A stretch of 64,000 nt of DNA from Bradyrhizobium sp. NAS96.2. GTDB lineage: Bacteria; Pseudomonadota; Alphaproteobacteria; Rhizobiales; Xanthobacteraceae. Under the pieces are notes generated by a model. That model did no database searches. It was given only the letters and a program-made list of their open reading frames with translations, and had not been told where the DNA came from. The stretch lies in assembly GCF_001908235.1 (NCBI RefSeq), contig NZ_LGHK01000037.1, positions 1 to 64,000 of the forward strand. Direction: 5' to 3'. The position numbers and the translations under genes were made by a program. Positions 1-7,783 of the stretch are shown in pieces. Position 1 is the stretch's first letter, and each line of letters opens with the position of its first letter.

Positions 1-108
1 CGCCGGCGCAGCAGCGGCGCCCTTGGCGGGCGGCGTCTGCGACCAAGCTGCGCTCGACGCGAGCAACGATACGGTCCCTGCGAAAATCAGACCTGCCGCA
101 ATGCGCAT
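1..108 (-). CDS. Secreted protein, N-terminal part only (runs off the window)
   Basis: The reverse strand opens with an ATG at 108 and stays open for 36 codons to the window edge. The product starts MRIAAGLIFAGTVSLLASSA, followed by AWSQTPPAKGAAAAPA: a short basic start, a hydrophobic core and an Ala-rich cleavage region, so a Sec signal peptide with likely cleavage after AWSQ or nearby. The mature part visible is only a Pro/Ala-rich stretch, so the function cannot be read. The gene is cut by the window boundary, not truncated by mutation as far as can be seen. Confidence 0.6.
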   Translation of the reverse strand, partial: MRIAAGLIFAGTVSLLASSAAWSQTPPAKGAAAAPA

Positions 109-280
109 GGTGTGTTCCCTGCTGATCGCGCTCCAGGTAGCGGCTTTGCCGCGACCGGGCCGCTTTCGCCCCCAACCGATCGTACCCTAGTCGCAGTCGC
201 GACGCCAAGGCAATGAACGTGGCGGGCGCGTGTCCAAAATCCTCGTCGGATCAGTTAATTCCGGGGATTATCGTGGCTTC

Positions 281-850
281 TCAGGCCGCCGCCAATGCCC
301 GTGCGATCCCGGTCTTGATGCGGGTGTCGTCGGGCGTGACCGACTCAGGGAAGACATCCGCGATGTAGCCGTCGCGGCCGATCAGGTATTTGTGAAAGTT
401 CCAGCGCGGCACGTCCTTCGGCCGTGCCGCCGCGGCCCAGCGGTAAAACGGATGCGCGCTCGTGCCGCGGACCACCGCTTTCGCCGCGATCGGGAAGGTG
501 ACGCCATATTGATGCTGCGCGGTCTCGGCGATCTCGGTCCGGCCGCCGGGCTCCTGGCCGCCGAAATCATTGGAGGGCACGCCGATGATGACGAAGCCGC
601 GATCGCGGAACTCGGTCCACAATTGTTGCAGGCCGGCATATTGCGGCGTGAAGCCACAGAGCGACGCCGTGTTCACGATCATCAGGGGACGGCCGGCATA
701 GTCGGCAAGGCGGATGTCGCCGCCGTCGAGTGCCGGGAATGAGAAGGCGTAGGCGGTGATCCGGCTCATCGCGGGCTGCTCGGCATGCAGCGCACGGGAT
801 CCTGCGGCCGCGGCCAAGGCCGCCACGATCAGTGTCCTGCGGTCCATCAT
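281..850 (-). CDS. Glutathione peroxidase family protein, exported
   Basis: Thiol peroxidase of the GPx family, reducing hydroperoxides, here with an N-terminal export signal. The start is placed at the tandem ATG ATG (850/847) behind GGGGACGAG; an upstream in-frame extension to 967 reads through a repeat and is not protein-like. The signal begins MMDRRTLIVAAL, an RR-type leader that could be Tat or Sec. The catalytic Cys is in NTASLCGFTPQY, the Gln in GGQEPG and the Trp-Asn pair in WNFHKYLI, so the catalytic tetrad is complete. The loop that often holds the resolving Cys reads VPSNDF with no Cys, so electron donation may differ from thioredoxin-dependent GPx. About 189 aa. The substrate and reductant are inference. 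Confidence 0.88.
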   Translation of the reverse strand: MMDRRTLIVAALAAAAGSRALHAEQPAMSRITAYAFSFPALDGGDIRLADYAGRPLMIVNTASLCGFTPQYAGLQQLWTEFRDRGFVIIGVPSNDFGGQEPGGRTEIAETAQHQYGVTFPIAAKAVVRGTSAHPFYRWAAAARPKDVPRWNFHKYLIGRDGYIADVFPESVTPDDTRIKTGIARALAAA

Positions 851-929
851 GGTCTCGTCCCCGGAACAGATGCGGCTCGCATCATAATCCAGCGGGCAGG
901 CGCAGGCTTTCAAGAAGGCGTTATAGCGG

Positions 930-1016
930 GTAGCCCGGATGGAGCGCAGCGCAATCCGCGTCCGCACTCTCCGCGGACAGACTGTCCCGGATTTCGCTGC
1001 GCTCCATCCGGGCTAC
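930..1016. repeat. REP-type palindromic repeat pair (inverted arms)
   Basis: The left arm at 930-958 (GTAGCCCGGATGGAGCGCAG...) and the right arm at 986-1016 are near-perfect reverse complements, separated by a 27-base spacer that itself holds a TCCGC/GCGGA palindrome. The same sequence occurs on both sides of the REP-associated transposase gene at 35.9-36.5 kb. It lies between two minus-strand genes, where such elements often affect mRNA stability or termination. Confidence 0.85.
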
Positions 1017-1023
1017 GATCACA

Positions 1024-2769
1024 TCAGCGCAGCGGCAGGATGAAGTCGGTGCCTTCGCCGGTCTCGCCCTGGTTGACGCCGAGGTCGGAGACGATGATCG
1101 ATCCGCCGGTGCCGAGCGCTTCGTTGATCCGCGCCATCACGTCAGCCGGAATCGCGATGCGGTCGAGCGCTTCGGCCGGGCTGTTGGTCGCCGGTTGCGG
1201 CTTCATCTCGACCGGCGCTGCGGCCGCCACCTTGCGACGATGCGAGGTGCGGTCCTCGACGTCGATGCGGGTGGCGTTGCGGGTCGGCAGCGTCACCACC
1301 GACCAGCGCAGCAGGTTGGTATCTGATTTGTCGGCCTCCGCGGTGAACACATGCGTGCCGAGCGGCCGGTCGCTGGCGGCGATCGTCACCGGCACCTCGA
1401 ACAACGGCGCAAAGTTCTGCCGCACATAGAGCTTGGAATCCTTGCGGCTGATGAACACCGCGATCTGGCCGGCGCGCTTCGACACGTCGATCCTGGCGAT
1501 GCCCGGCAACCGTGCCGGATCCTTGGCTACATCCTTGTTGGCGTCGGGCGCGTCGGCCGCGGTTGCTGCCTCGGCGGGCGTGTCGGCGGCCTTTACGCCA
1601 TCCACCGCCTTGGCGGCGTCGTTGGCCGCATCGGGCTTCGACGCGTCGACCTTGGGCGCCTCGGCGACGCCGGGCTTGGCGGTATCCGCTTTCGGTTCGT
1701 CGGCCTTGGCTTCGGCCTTCACCGGGTCGTTCGCGGAGACCTCCGACTTCGGCGTGTCGGTGCTGCCGGTGGTTTCGCTGGCCGACTTGTCGTCGGTGGC
1801 GACGCTGCCGTTGCCGGCGGAATTGGTCTCGGCCGGCTTGTCGGCCGCGGCGATCCCGGGCTTTGTCGGCTGTGACGGATCGGCTGCAAGCTTGTCGGCG
1901 ATGGGATCGCTCGCGGCGGAGGACGCATCGGACATCGTCACCGACGCGCTCGCCGCGCTGGCGTCGGCGGTGTGGGTGTTGTCGCGCAGCGACGCGGCGG
2001 CGGCATGGCCGACGCTGCTGCGCAAATCTAGCCCGGTCTGCGGCTTGTCCGCGCCCTTGTCGCTCTTCACGCCGAGCGGCGCATCCATCTTCAGAATCTC
2101 GTCGGCCACCGGCTGCTGCGGCGCGACCCTCTGCGTCACCAGCAACGGATGCGAGAAATTCTCCGGTGAGATCGCACCCGGCGTCACGAACACGCGGGCG
2201 CCCATCCGCGTCCAATTGTACATCTTGACCGCAAACGACATCGGCATGCGGATGCAGCCGTGGGAGGCCGGATAGCCGGGCAGCACACCTGCGTGCATGG
2301 CGATGCCCGACCAGGTGATGCGCTGCATGTACGGCATCGGCGCGCCGCTGTAGATGTTGGACTGATGGTACTTCTGCTTCTGGATGACGCTGAAGACACC
2401 CATCGGGGTCGAATGCCCCTTCATGCCTGTCGACACCGGGCTCTCGGCGTAGAGGCCGTTGGCGTCGTAGATCCTGACCCGTTGCTGGTCGATCGAGACC
2501 GAGATGATCAAGGGACCCTGCGGCTTGCCGCCGGCCTCCTTCACGATCGCCGGAGTCTTCTTGGCGAGATTGCGCTTCGGCTTCGGCCGAACCGGCTGCG
2601 GCATCGGCTCGACATCGCCGTAATAGGTGGAGTCGCGGTTCCAGTAGAACAGCGCCGCATCGGCCTGCGAGGAGGCGGCCACGGTGCCGGCCGCCGTCAG
2701 AACTGCAAACTGCCAGAACCGCCCACTCGCAGAATCAAAAATCGAAATCCGACGTCCGCTTGCGCGCAT
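1024..2769 (-). CDS. Large L,D-transpeptidase (YkuD domain) with long disordered linker
   Basis: Peptidoglycan cross-linking or lipoprotein-anchoring enzyme of the ErfK/YbiS/YkuD family, acting in the periplasm. With the start at 2769 the protein has 581 aa; residues about 20-39 form the export signal (QFAVLTAAGTVAASSQADAA). The YkuD domain is at about 87-195, with the catalytic motif HAGVLPGYPASHGCIRMP (His 159, Cys 172). After about residue 225 comes a roughly 200-residue linker rich in Ala, Asp, Lys and Pro. The C-terminal region (about 420-581) contains FISRKDSKLYVRQNF and RPLGTHVFTA, which resemble the first strands of a YkuD domain but lack the SHGC motif. The upstream reading frame to 2922 has no plausible signal. 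The Shine-Dalgarno (SD) sequence is weak (GGGA). The specific reaction (3-3 cross-link or protein attachment) cannot be read. Confidence 0.88.
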   Translation of the reverse strand: MRASGRRISIFDSASGRFWQFAVLTAAGTVAASSQADAALFYWNRDSTYYGDVEPMPQPVRPKPKRNLAKKTPAIVKEAGGKPQGPLIISVSIDQQRVRIYDANGLYAESPVSTGMKGHSTPMGVFSVIQKQKYHQSNIYSGAPMPYMQRITWSGIAMHAGVLPGYPASHGCIRMPMSFAVKMYNWTRMGARVFVTPGAISPENFSHPLLVTQRVAPQQPVADEILKMDAPLGVKSDKGADKPQTGLDLRSSVGHAAAASLRDNTHTADASAASASVTMSDASSAASDPIADKLAADPSQPTKPGIAAADKPAETNSAGNGSVATDDKSASETTGSTDTPKSEVSANDPVKAEAKADEPKADTAKPGVAEAPKVDASKPDAANDAAKAVDGVKAADTPAEAATAADAPDANKDVAKDPARLPGIARIDVSKRAGQIAVFISRKDSKLYVRQNFAPLFEVPVTIAASDRPLGTHVFTAEADKSDTNLLRWSVVTLPTRNATRIDVEDRTSHRRKVAAAAPVEMKPQPATNSPAEALDRIAIPADVMARINEALGTGGSIIVSDLGVNQGETGEGTDFILPLR

Positions 2770-2992
2770 ATTCCGAATCCCAGTCCAAGCTATCTGTTGG
2801 TTGTCGCAGACGCGGTACGCGTTCACCAGCGCAAGCGATCTAACCCTTCCGTGAGGGGCCAAGTTTCGACGAAAGAGTAACAAAAAAGCCTCACAAGAGG
2901 TTAAAGCGCCCTGCGCGATCACCGAACTGTCAGCGCCTTCCTGTGCGGCGTTTGCGCACTACATAGGCGGGACCTACCCCGCGGAGACCTCA

Positions 2993-3565
2993 ATGACATC
3001 GAGAACTGTGAGCTTGTGTGACGTGCGACTGCTGTCTCGATGGGGGTGCGCGGCGCTGCTGATGTTGCTCACCTCATTGGCGACCCTGGGGCAGGCAACG
3101 CCTGCGGCGGCGGCCGACGAGCCGGACCTGATCTTCCGCCGCTCGACGGTGTTCAAATGGGTGAGCCCCAACGACAAGCTCGCGACCTATGGCGTCGACG
3201 ACCCCGAGGTCGAGGGCGTTGCCTGTCACTTCACGGTGCCGGAGAAGGGCGGCTTCAAGGGCTGGCTCGGCCTTGCCGAGGAAGTCTCTGATATCTCGCT
3301 GGCTTGCCGGCAGATCGGGCCGATCCGCTTCAAGAACAAGCTCGGCCAGGGCGACGACATGTTCCGGCAGCGCCGGTCGCTGTTCTTCAAGAAGATGCAG
3401 ATCGTGCGCGGCTGCGACGCCAAGCGCAACGTGCTGGTCTACATGGTCTATTCGGACAAGCTGATCGAAGGCTCGCCGAAGAACTCGACGTCGTCGGTGC
3501 CGATCATGCCATGGGGAGCGGCCGATGCCACCGCCGTGCAGAAGTGCGGCGAGTTCATTCAGTAG
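2993..3565 (+). CDS. creA: CreA family protein
   Basis: Member of the CreA family, small exported proteins of unknown molecular role first named from the E. coli cre locus. The start ATG at 2993 follows GGAG. Residues about 18-42 are a Sec signal (LLMLLTSLATLGQATPAAAA). The mature part carries family signatures: VFKWVSPNDK, YGVDDPEVEGVACHF, GLAEEVSDISLACRQIGPI and MVYSDKLIEGSPKNS, with conserved Cys residues that could form disulfides. Length 190 aa, slightly longer than E. coli CreA because of the leader. It is divergent from the L,D-transpeptidase with about 220 bases between. No cre two-component genes are nearby, so the name is by family only. Confidence 0.88.
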   Translation: MTSRTVSLCDVRLLSRWGCAALLMLLTSLATLGQATPAAAADEPDLIFRRSTVFKWVSPNDKLATYGVDDPEVEGVACHFTVPEKGGFKGWLGLAEEVSDISLACRQIGPIRFKNKLGQGDDMFRQRRSLFFKKMQIVRGCDAKRNVLVYMVYSDKLIEGSPKNSTSSVPIMPWGAADATAVQKCGEFIQ

Positions 3566-3608
3566 GAAGAGCAAGGGCTTGGCCCCGATGGTTCAAGCAG
3601 CTGGCGAG

Positions 3609-3836
3609 CTAGCGCTTGGTTTGCCCGAGCTGCTTCGTGCCAATGCTGAGGCCCGGCTTGAGCTTCGAGTCGCGGCAGCCGACGAGGCGGACCAGCTTCT
3701 GCGGCGCGCACTCATTGTCGCCCATCACATAAGCGCCCTGCTGCGGCATCGCGGCCGTCATCTGTTGCTGCTCGCCGGATTTGCGGGCCGCGGATTCATT
3801 GCCAACACCGATGTTGCCATTGCCCACGACGGACAT
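3609..3836 (-). CDS. Small hypothetical protein
   Basis: A 75-aa frame on the minus strand, starting MSVVGNGNIGVGNES and containing MGDNECAPQKLVRLVGCRDS. There is no signal peptide, no transmembrane segment and no family I recognise. The start is uncertain because only AAGG immediately abuts the ATG; a longer in-frame extension to 3947 exists but looks non-coding. It lies tail-to-tail with creA. Two Cys residues and a basic C-terminus (GTKQLGQTKR) are the only visible traits. Coding status is moderate. Confidence 0.4.
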   Translation of the reverse strand: MSVVGNGNIGVGNESAARKSGEQQQMTAAMPQQGAYVMGDNECAPQKLVRLVGCRDSKLKPGLSIGTKQLGQTKR

Positions 3837-4272
3837 CCTTCGTTGGATTGATCTCAACAACCGTTGGATCGGGATCACGACAACGTGCCACCGCGGAGTT
3901 GGTTGCACGGCGTCCACATGAGTCGGCCGAACCGTCGCCCGGTTCATTCCGCCCTTGCTGGACTGCTTTCTGTCTCAGCAGAGGAAAGTTAAGAAAGCGC
4001 GGTAGCGCACTCAATTTGCAGGCATAATCGAGCCATCCACAGCCAAGCCGTTGAATGTGCGAAATCTTGAGCAGGCTGCCTACCGCGCAGCGGCCATTGA
4101 AAGCATTGGGATTTTCCGCTGAATGTTTCGTGGACCGCCGGCCGACGAAACAATTCTCATCCCGACGAAACCATTTTCAGCTTGTTCCGCAGAACTCCCG
4201 AAACGGCAGATCGTTATCAAACCGTCAACACAACGGCGCCGGGCGCCGACCCGAAATGACGGAGACTGTCAG
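3837..4272. other. Gene-free stretch, about 435 bases
   Basis: Lower GC than its surroundings, with frequent stops and no convincing reading frame with an SD sequence. A short GGCGCC/GGGCGCC palindrome lies at about 4230-4242, shortly before the small gene that starts at 4273. It presumably carries promoters for the flanking genes, but I cannot place a -35/-10 pair with confidence. Confidence 0.5.
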
Positions 4273-4431
4273 ATGCGGACCATGAGCCTGATCCTCGCCT
4301 TCGCTTTCGTGATGGCCGGTTCGTCAATGGCTGGCACCCCGGACACCGGTTTGCCCGGCATCGGCACCTTCTCCTATAACGGCTCGCCGGTCGTCACCGC
4401 GGCCCCGATGGTGGTCGCGCAGGCCAACTGA
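4273..4431 (+). CDS. Small secreted protein (52 aa)
   Basis: The ATG at 4273 lies behind GGAG in GACGGAGACTGTCAG. The product is MRTMSLILAFAFVMAGSSMA followed by GTPDTGLPGIGTFSYNGSPV and a short tail ending VAQAN. The first 20 residues are a classical Sec signal with cleavage after SSMA, leaving a mature peptide of about 32 residues rich in Gly, Pro and Thr with no Cys. No family recognised. It precedes another secreted protein gene by 39 bases on the same strand and may be cotranscribed with it. Confidence 0.65.
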   Translation: MRTMSLILAFAFVMAGSSMAGTPDTGLPGIGTFSYNGSPVVTAAPMVVAQAN

Positions 4432-4470
4432 TCGCGACGCGAAAAACAGAAACGCCGGTAAAGGCTCCCC

Positions 4471-4878
4471 ATGTTGCTCCGAATCTGTTCCGCCGCGATG
4501 CTCGCATCGCTCGCCTTGATCGGCCCTTTGGCGGGTTCCGCGCAGGCTCAATCCCAGCTTCCCCTCGAGTCGATGCAGATCCGGTCGCTGTACCGGGTGC
4601 CTGAGCCGCGCGACGAATTCGTGCGCCAGTGCGCGCCGCATATGCTGGGCCGCTGGGCCCATCCCGAGGCGGTTTGCGGTTGCCTGCACGATCACGCGGC
4701 TGCGACGGTGGACGATCCCGATCTCCGCCAGGCGCTGCTGCGCGGGATCAGCGAGACCGGCGTGCCGACCATCGAGACCGATTGGGTGCCGCCGTCGAAG
4801 CAGGGCGAGATCGGCCCGACCTTCACCAAGATCGCCAAGCCGACGCTGCAATGCATGTTCGAGCCGATCTCGAACTGA
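4471..4878 (+). CDS. Secreted hypothetical protein with conserved-looking Cys residues
   Basis: A 135-aa protein with an export signal (residues 1-27, ending GSAQAQ). The mature region contains EFVRQCAPHM, AVCGCLHDHAAATV and LQCMFEPISN: four Cys, a CGC motif and several His, suggesting disulfides or metal binding in the periplasm. No family recognised. It is followed by a strong intrinsic terminator and faces the convergent gene at 4929-5174. The ATG at 4471 has a weak SD (AAGG within GGTAAAGGCTCCCC). Confidence 0.65.
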   Translation: MLLRICSAAMLASLALIGPLAGSAQAQSQLPLESMQIRSLYRVPEPRDEFVRQCAPHMLGRWAHPEAVCGCLHDHAAATVDDPDLRQALLRGISETGVPTIETDWVPPSKQGEIGPTFTKIAKPTLQCMFEPISN

Positions 4879-4907
4879 GCAGGGCGTCAACGCAGCGATG
4901 AAGCAAG

Positions 4908-4937
4908 CGCCTCGCGACAGCGGGGCGTTTATTTTTT
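4908..4937 (+). terminator. Intrinsic terminator after the secreted protein gene
   Basis: An 8-bp stem, CGCCTCGC (4908-4915) pairing with GCGGGGCG (4920-4927) with one T-G wobble, has a GACA loop and is followed by TTTATTTTTT. It overlaps the stop codon of the convergent gene that ends at 4929, so one sequence both terminates the plus-strand transcript and codes for the end of the minus-strand gene. Confidence 0.75.
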
Positions 4938-5174
4938 GGCGAGGCGCGGCACGCAGCTGCGAGTGCGCACCACGCCGTTCTCGCTCAGCTTGGAACCGAC
5001 GACCTGCTTGATCTGCCCGGCGGGGCACGAGCCATCATCGACGAAGACACGCTGACCGACCCTGAGGTCGACGATGTCACCCTCGCGCATGAAGGACTGC
5101 TCTGCGGCGGCGGAGTGAACCATCGCGCCAAGTGCTGCGATGCCGACCAGCGCGACCAGTCCCCTGCGCAACAT
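4929..5174 (-). CDS. Small secreted protein, DUF6719-like
   Basis: An 81-aa protein. The start at 5174 follows a strong SD (GGAGG). Signal peptide MLRRGLVALVGIAALGAMVHSAAA. The mature part has IVDLRVGQRVFVDDGSCPAG, QIKQVVGS and VRTRSCVPRLAKK, with two Cys likely in a disulfide. This pattern (DDG-C-P-GQIK-V, RTR-C) is what I know as DUF6719 in Bradyrhizobium-type genomes; the assignment is by memory of the motif. It is the second gene of a two-gene unit, 11 bases downstream of the 49-aa membrane protein, whose stop overlaps the SD region. Confidence 0.7.
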   Translation of the reverse strand: MLRRGLVALVGIAALGAMVHSAAAEQSFMREGDIVDLRVGQRVFVDDGSCPAGQIKQVVGSKLSENGVVRTRSCVPRLAKK

Positions 5175-5185
5175 CGCGGCCTCCT

Positions 5186-5335
5186 TCACTTGTTCTGGAT
5201 CTTGAGCCCGTCGGGGCCGACATTGATCTGCAGGCCTTCGGGTTGCTTCTTCGCCTGGTAAAGATTGTAACCGAGCATGCCTGCGATCACGACCAGCGCG
5301 CCGATCACGAGATACAGGACGTTGCGATTGGGCAT
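5186..5335 (-). CDS. Small single-pass membrane protein (49 aa)
   Basis: This short frame starts with ATG at 5335 behind a perfect AAGGAGATACCGG. The product begins MPNRNVLYLVIGALVVIAGM and continues LGYNLYQAKKQPEGLQINVG to PDGLKIQNK. Residues 7-25 form one transmembrane helix, followed by a short soluble tail with the GLQINVGPDGLKIQ motif. It precedes the DUF6719-like gene by 11 bases, so the two are an operon. Function unknown; an envelope role is inferred only from topology. Confidence 0.75.
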   Translation of the reverse strand: MPNRNVLYLVIGALVVIAGMLGYNLYQAKKQPEGLQINVGPDGLKIQNK

Positions 5336-5389
5336 CCGGTATCTCCTTAAGCGGACACTGACTCAACGACTCAACGCGGGCGACCTTAG

Positions 5390-6901
5390 TCAGGTGATTG
5401 CGATTCTCCTAGAGCGCGGTCTCGCGGATGCCTTGTGGGATATCTTGCGCGTCGCGCGCAGTGCGGTCAGCGTTGTCTTCGCCAGTTGTTCCGCCGCTGC
5501 GACGAGTTGCGGAACCGGATGACCGGAGAATCCCAGGACGAAGCCGGGCAGTGGCTGCGCGCGATAATAGGTCTCGGCGAGCAGCCAGCCGCCGACGCCC
5601 GCGGCTGCCTTCGCCTGCGCGGCAACCAGCGGATCAGTCGCGGGATCGAGCCGCGCCACGAGATGCAGGCCCTGCGACGGCACGGGAACCGTGAGCTCGC
5701 CCTCGGATGCAGTGGCAAGTGTCGAGGCGAGCACATCGCGCGCCTCGCGATAGAGTTTTCGCGACTTGCGCAGATTGGCGGCGAAGGCGCCGGAGTTCAG
5801 CATGTCGGCGACCGCGCCTTCCATCAATGTGCCGGGAAAACGGTCGAGCGCGGCGCGTGCTTCAGTCACCGGGCCGATCAAGGCCTCGGGCAGGGCGCAG
5901 TAACCGATCCGTAGTCCCGGAAACAGCGTCTTCGCAAACGTGCCCATGTAGATCACGCGGCGCAGATGATCGATGCCGGCGAGCGACAGCAGCGGAGCGC
6001 CGTCGTAGCGGAACTCGCTGTCGTAATCGTCCTCGAACACGAACGCGCCGGCATCTCTTGCCCAGTCGAGCAGCTCGAGCCGGCGCGGCATCGACATCTG
6101 CACGCCGAGCGGGAACTGGTGTGACGGCGTGACGTAGGCGGCGCGCGCCGCGGGAGCGGATACGCGCCCCTTGTCGATGCGCATGCCGGAAGCGTCGACC
6201 GGTACCGACACCGGCCGATAGCCGCAATGCTCGATCGCACGCCGCGCCGCCGGATAGCCGGGGTCCTCGCACCAGACCTGGTCGCCGGGCTTGAGGATCG
6301 CCCCGAGCACGATGCGCAGCGCATGCAGCGTGCCCGAGGCCAGCATGATCTGGTCGGGATCGCAGCGCAGCCCGCGCGCCGACAGCAGATGGTCGGCGAT
6401 TGCGGCGCGCAACTCGCTGCTGCCGCGGGGATCGCCGTAATGCAGGTGCTCGGAGCCGAAGGCGCGCAGCCTGCGGCCGGCAAAGGCGCGGAAGCGCTGC
6501 AGCGCGCGCTCATCGATATGGGTGCAGCCGAGCGACAGCGCATCGTGCTGCGGCGGCTCGATCGCGATCTTCGCACGTCGCGACGTACCGGACTGCGCGG
6601 GAATGCGCGCGGCGACGAACGTGCCGGAGCCGGTGGTCGCCACCGCAAAGCCGTCGGCGATCAGCCGCTCATAGGCCGTGGTGACGGCATTGCGGCGGAA
6701 GCCGGTCTGCCTGGCGAGCGCGCGCGACGGCGGCAGCGGCTCGCCCGGCTTGACGAGGCCGCCGACGATGGTGTGGCACAGCGCCTGATAGAGCCGCTGC
6801 TGCGAGGCCGCGCCGGCCGTGACATGCGGGCCGGTGAGGTCGAGCGGCAGCTCCGGCTTGCGCGCCGCGGGCTTACGGGAATTGGTCGGAATTTTTCGCA
6901 T
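5390..6901 (-). CDS. MocR-type transcriptional regulator (GntR wHTH plus aminotransferase-like domain)
   Basis: Regulator of the MocR/PdxR group: an N-terminal GntR winged helix (about residues 30-100, with LPPSRALARQTGFRRNAVTT) joined to a fold-type I aminotransferase domain that binds PLP. The PLP-lysine region is seen in TFAKTLFPGLRIGYCALP. The start is taken at MRKIPTNSRKP (6901, 503 aa); eight more codons are open upstream but lack support. It is divergent from the PNPOx-like gene, with a perfect inverted repeat in the 72-base gap, the usual layout of an autoregulated MocR and its target. MocR proteins commonly control vitamin B6, amine or taurine metabolism; here the effector is unknown. 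Confidence 0.9.
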   Translation of the reverse strand: MRKIPTNSRKPAARKPELPLDLTGPHVTAGAASQQRLYQALCHTIVGGLVKPGEPLPPSRALARQTGFRRNAVTTAYERLIADGFAVATTGSGTFVAARIPAQSGTSRRAKIAIEPPQHDALSLGCTHIDERALQRFRAFAGRRLRAFGSEHLHYGDPRGSSELRAAIADHLLSARGLRCDPDQIMLASGTLHALRIVLGAILKPGDQVWCEDPGYPAARRAIEHCGYRPVSVPVDASGMRIDKGRVSAPAARAAYVTPSHQFPLGVQMSMPRRLELLDWARDAGAFVFEDDYDSEFRYDGAPLLSLAGIDHLRRVIYMGTFAKTLFPGLRIGYCALPEALIGPVTEARAALDRFPGTLMEGAVADMLNSGAFAANLRKSRKLYREARDVLASTLATASEGELTVPVPSQGLHLVARLDPATDPLVAAQAKAAAGVGGWLLAETYYRAQPLPGFVLGFSGHPVPQLVAAAEQLAKTTLTALRATRKISHKASARPRSRRIAIT

Positions 6902-6940
6902 GGAATTGGCACTATCGCAGACCAAATCACCCGCTACAAC

Positions 6941-6957
6941 TCTGGACAGATTCCAGA
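6941..6957. promoter_or_regulatory. Probable operator for the MocR regulator
   Basis: A perfect inverted repeat, TCTGGA-CAGAT-TCCAGA, sits in the 72-base gap between the divergent MocR gene (start 6901) and the flavoprotein gene (start 6974), 16 bases before the latter. Position and symmetry fit a regulator-binding site. Binding by this particular regulator is inference. Confidence 0.6.
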
Positions 6958-6973
6958 TTTCGCGAGGCCAACT

Positions 6974-7729
6974 GTGACCGAAGGCGCATCCGCTCCGTCC
7001 TACCCCGAGTCGTCCTACCCCAAGTCATCCTACCCAATGTCGTCCCGCAACCGGGTCAAGCGCCGCCATGACCGCGGCTTCTACGACCACGCCACCGTGC
7101 ACAAGATCCTGGATGCCTCGATGCTGTGCCACGTCTCCTACGTGATCGACGGTCAGCCCTATTGCACGCCGACCTTCTTCTGGCGCGAGGGCACCAAGCT
7201 CTACTGGCACGGCTCGAGCGCGAGCCGGATGCTGGAGAACCAGTCGGAAGGGCAGCGGGTGTGCCTGACGGTCGCCCATCTCGACAGCCTGGTGCTGGCG
7301 CGCTGCGGCTTCAACCATTCGGCCGACTATCGCGCCGTGATGGCGTTCGGGTCGGCCTATCTCGTCACCGATCCCGCAGAGAAAGAGCGGGCGATCGTTG
7401 CGATGGTCGACCGCTTCTTTCCCGAGCGCACCGCGAGCCTGCGCGCCAGCAACAAGCAGGAGATCAAGGCGACCTCGTTCATCGCGATGGAGATCGAGGA
7501 GGCCTCGGCGAAGGTGCGCGCCAAGGGCGTCGCCGACGACGATGAGGATTACGAGTTGCCGATCTATGCCGAGCGTATTCCGGTGCGCACCGTGCTCGGC
7601 GCGCCCGAGCCGTGCCCGCGGTTGCTCGACGGCGTGACGCGGCCGACAACGCTCGATGGCTATTCGGAAGGCCGCCTGCTCGAAGATGCATTGCGGGATG
7701 CCTATTTTGCGCAATACCCGGCGGAGTGA
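6974..7729 (+). CDS. Pyridoxamine 5'-phosphate oxidase-like flavin-binding protein
   Basis: Member of the split-barrel PNPOx-like/NimA-related flavoprotein group (Pyridox_ox_2 type). It spans 251 aa if it starts at the GTG (6974), or 230 aa from the ATG at 7037. Motifs: DRGFYDHATVHKILDASMLC, HVSYVIDGQPYCTPTFFWRE, LYWHGSSASRML and VCLTVAHLDSLVLARCGFNH. These match proteins that bind FMN or F420-like cofactors and often act on nitro or toxic compounds. Between the two possible starts lie three 15-base repeats coding SSYP units, so the N-terminus is either a low-complexity tail or leader DNA. It is divergent from, and probably controlled by, the MocR regulator. Substrate unknown. Confidence 0.85.
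   Translation: MTEGASAPSYPESSYPKSSYPMSSRNRVKRRHDRGFYDHATVHKILDASMLCHVSYVIDGQPYCTPTFFWREGTKLYWHGSSASRMLENQSEGQRVCLTVAHLDSLVLARCGFNHSADYRAVMAFGSAYLVTDPAEKERAIVAMVDRFFPERTASLRASNKQEIKATSFIAMEIEEASAKVRAKGVADDDEDYELPIYAERIPVRTVLGAPEPCPRLLDGVTRPTTLDGYSEGRLLEDALRDAYFAQYPAE
6998..7042 (+). repeat. Three tandem 15-base repeats at the start of the flavoprotein gene
   Basis: Units TCCTACCCCGAGTCG, TCCTACCCCAAGTCA and TCCTACCCAATGTCG run head to tail (6998-7012, 7013-7027, 7028-7042). They code for S-Y-P-x-S units in the reading frame, and the third unit creates the ATG that is the alternative start. Confidence 0.85.
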
Positions 7730-7783
7730 AATCAGGTTACGCTGCGGCTCCCACCTTTTCTGATGTCCCCATGGAGCTGCCGC

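Noticed and set aside
4055..4285. Plus-strand reading frame in the gap before the 52-aa secreted protein
   Set aside because: No SD, no protein-like composition, and it overlaps the real start in another frame.
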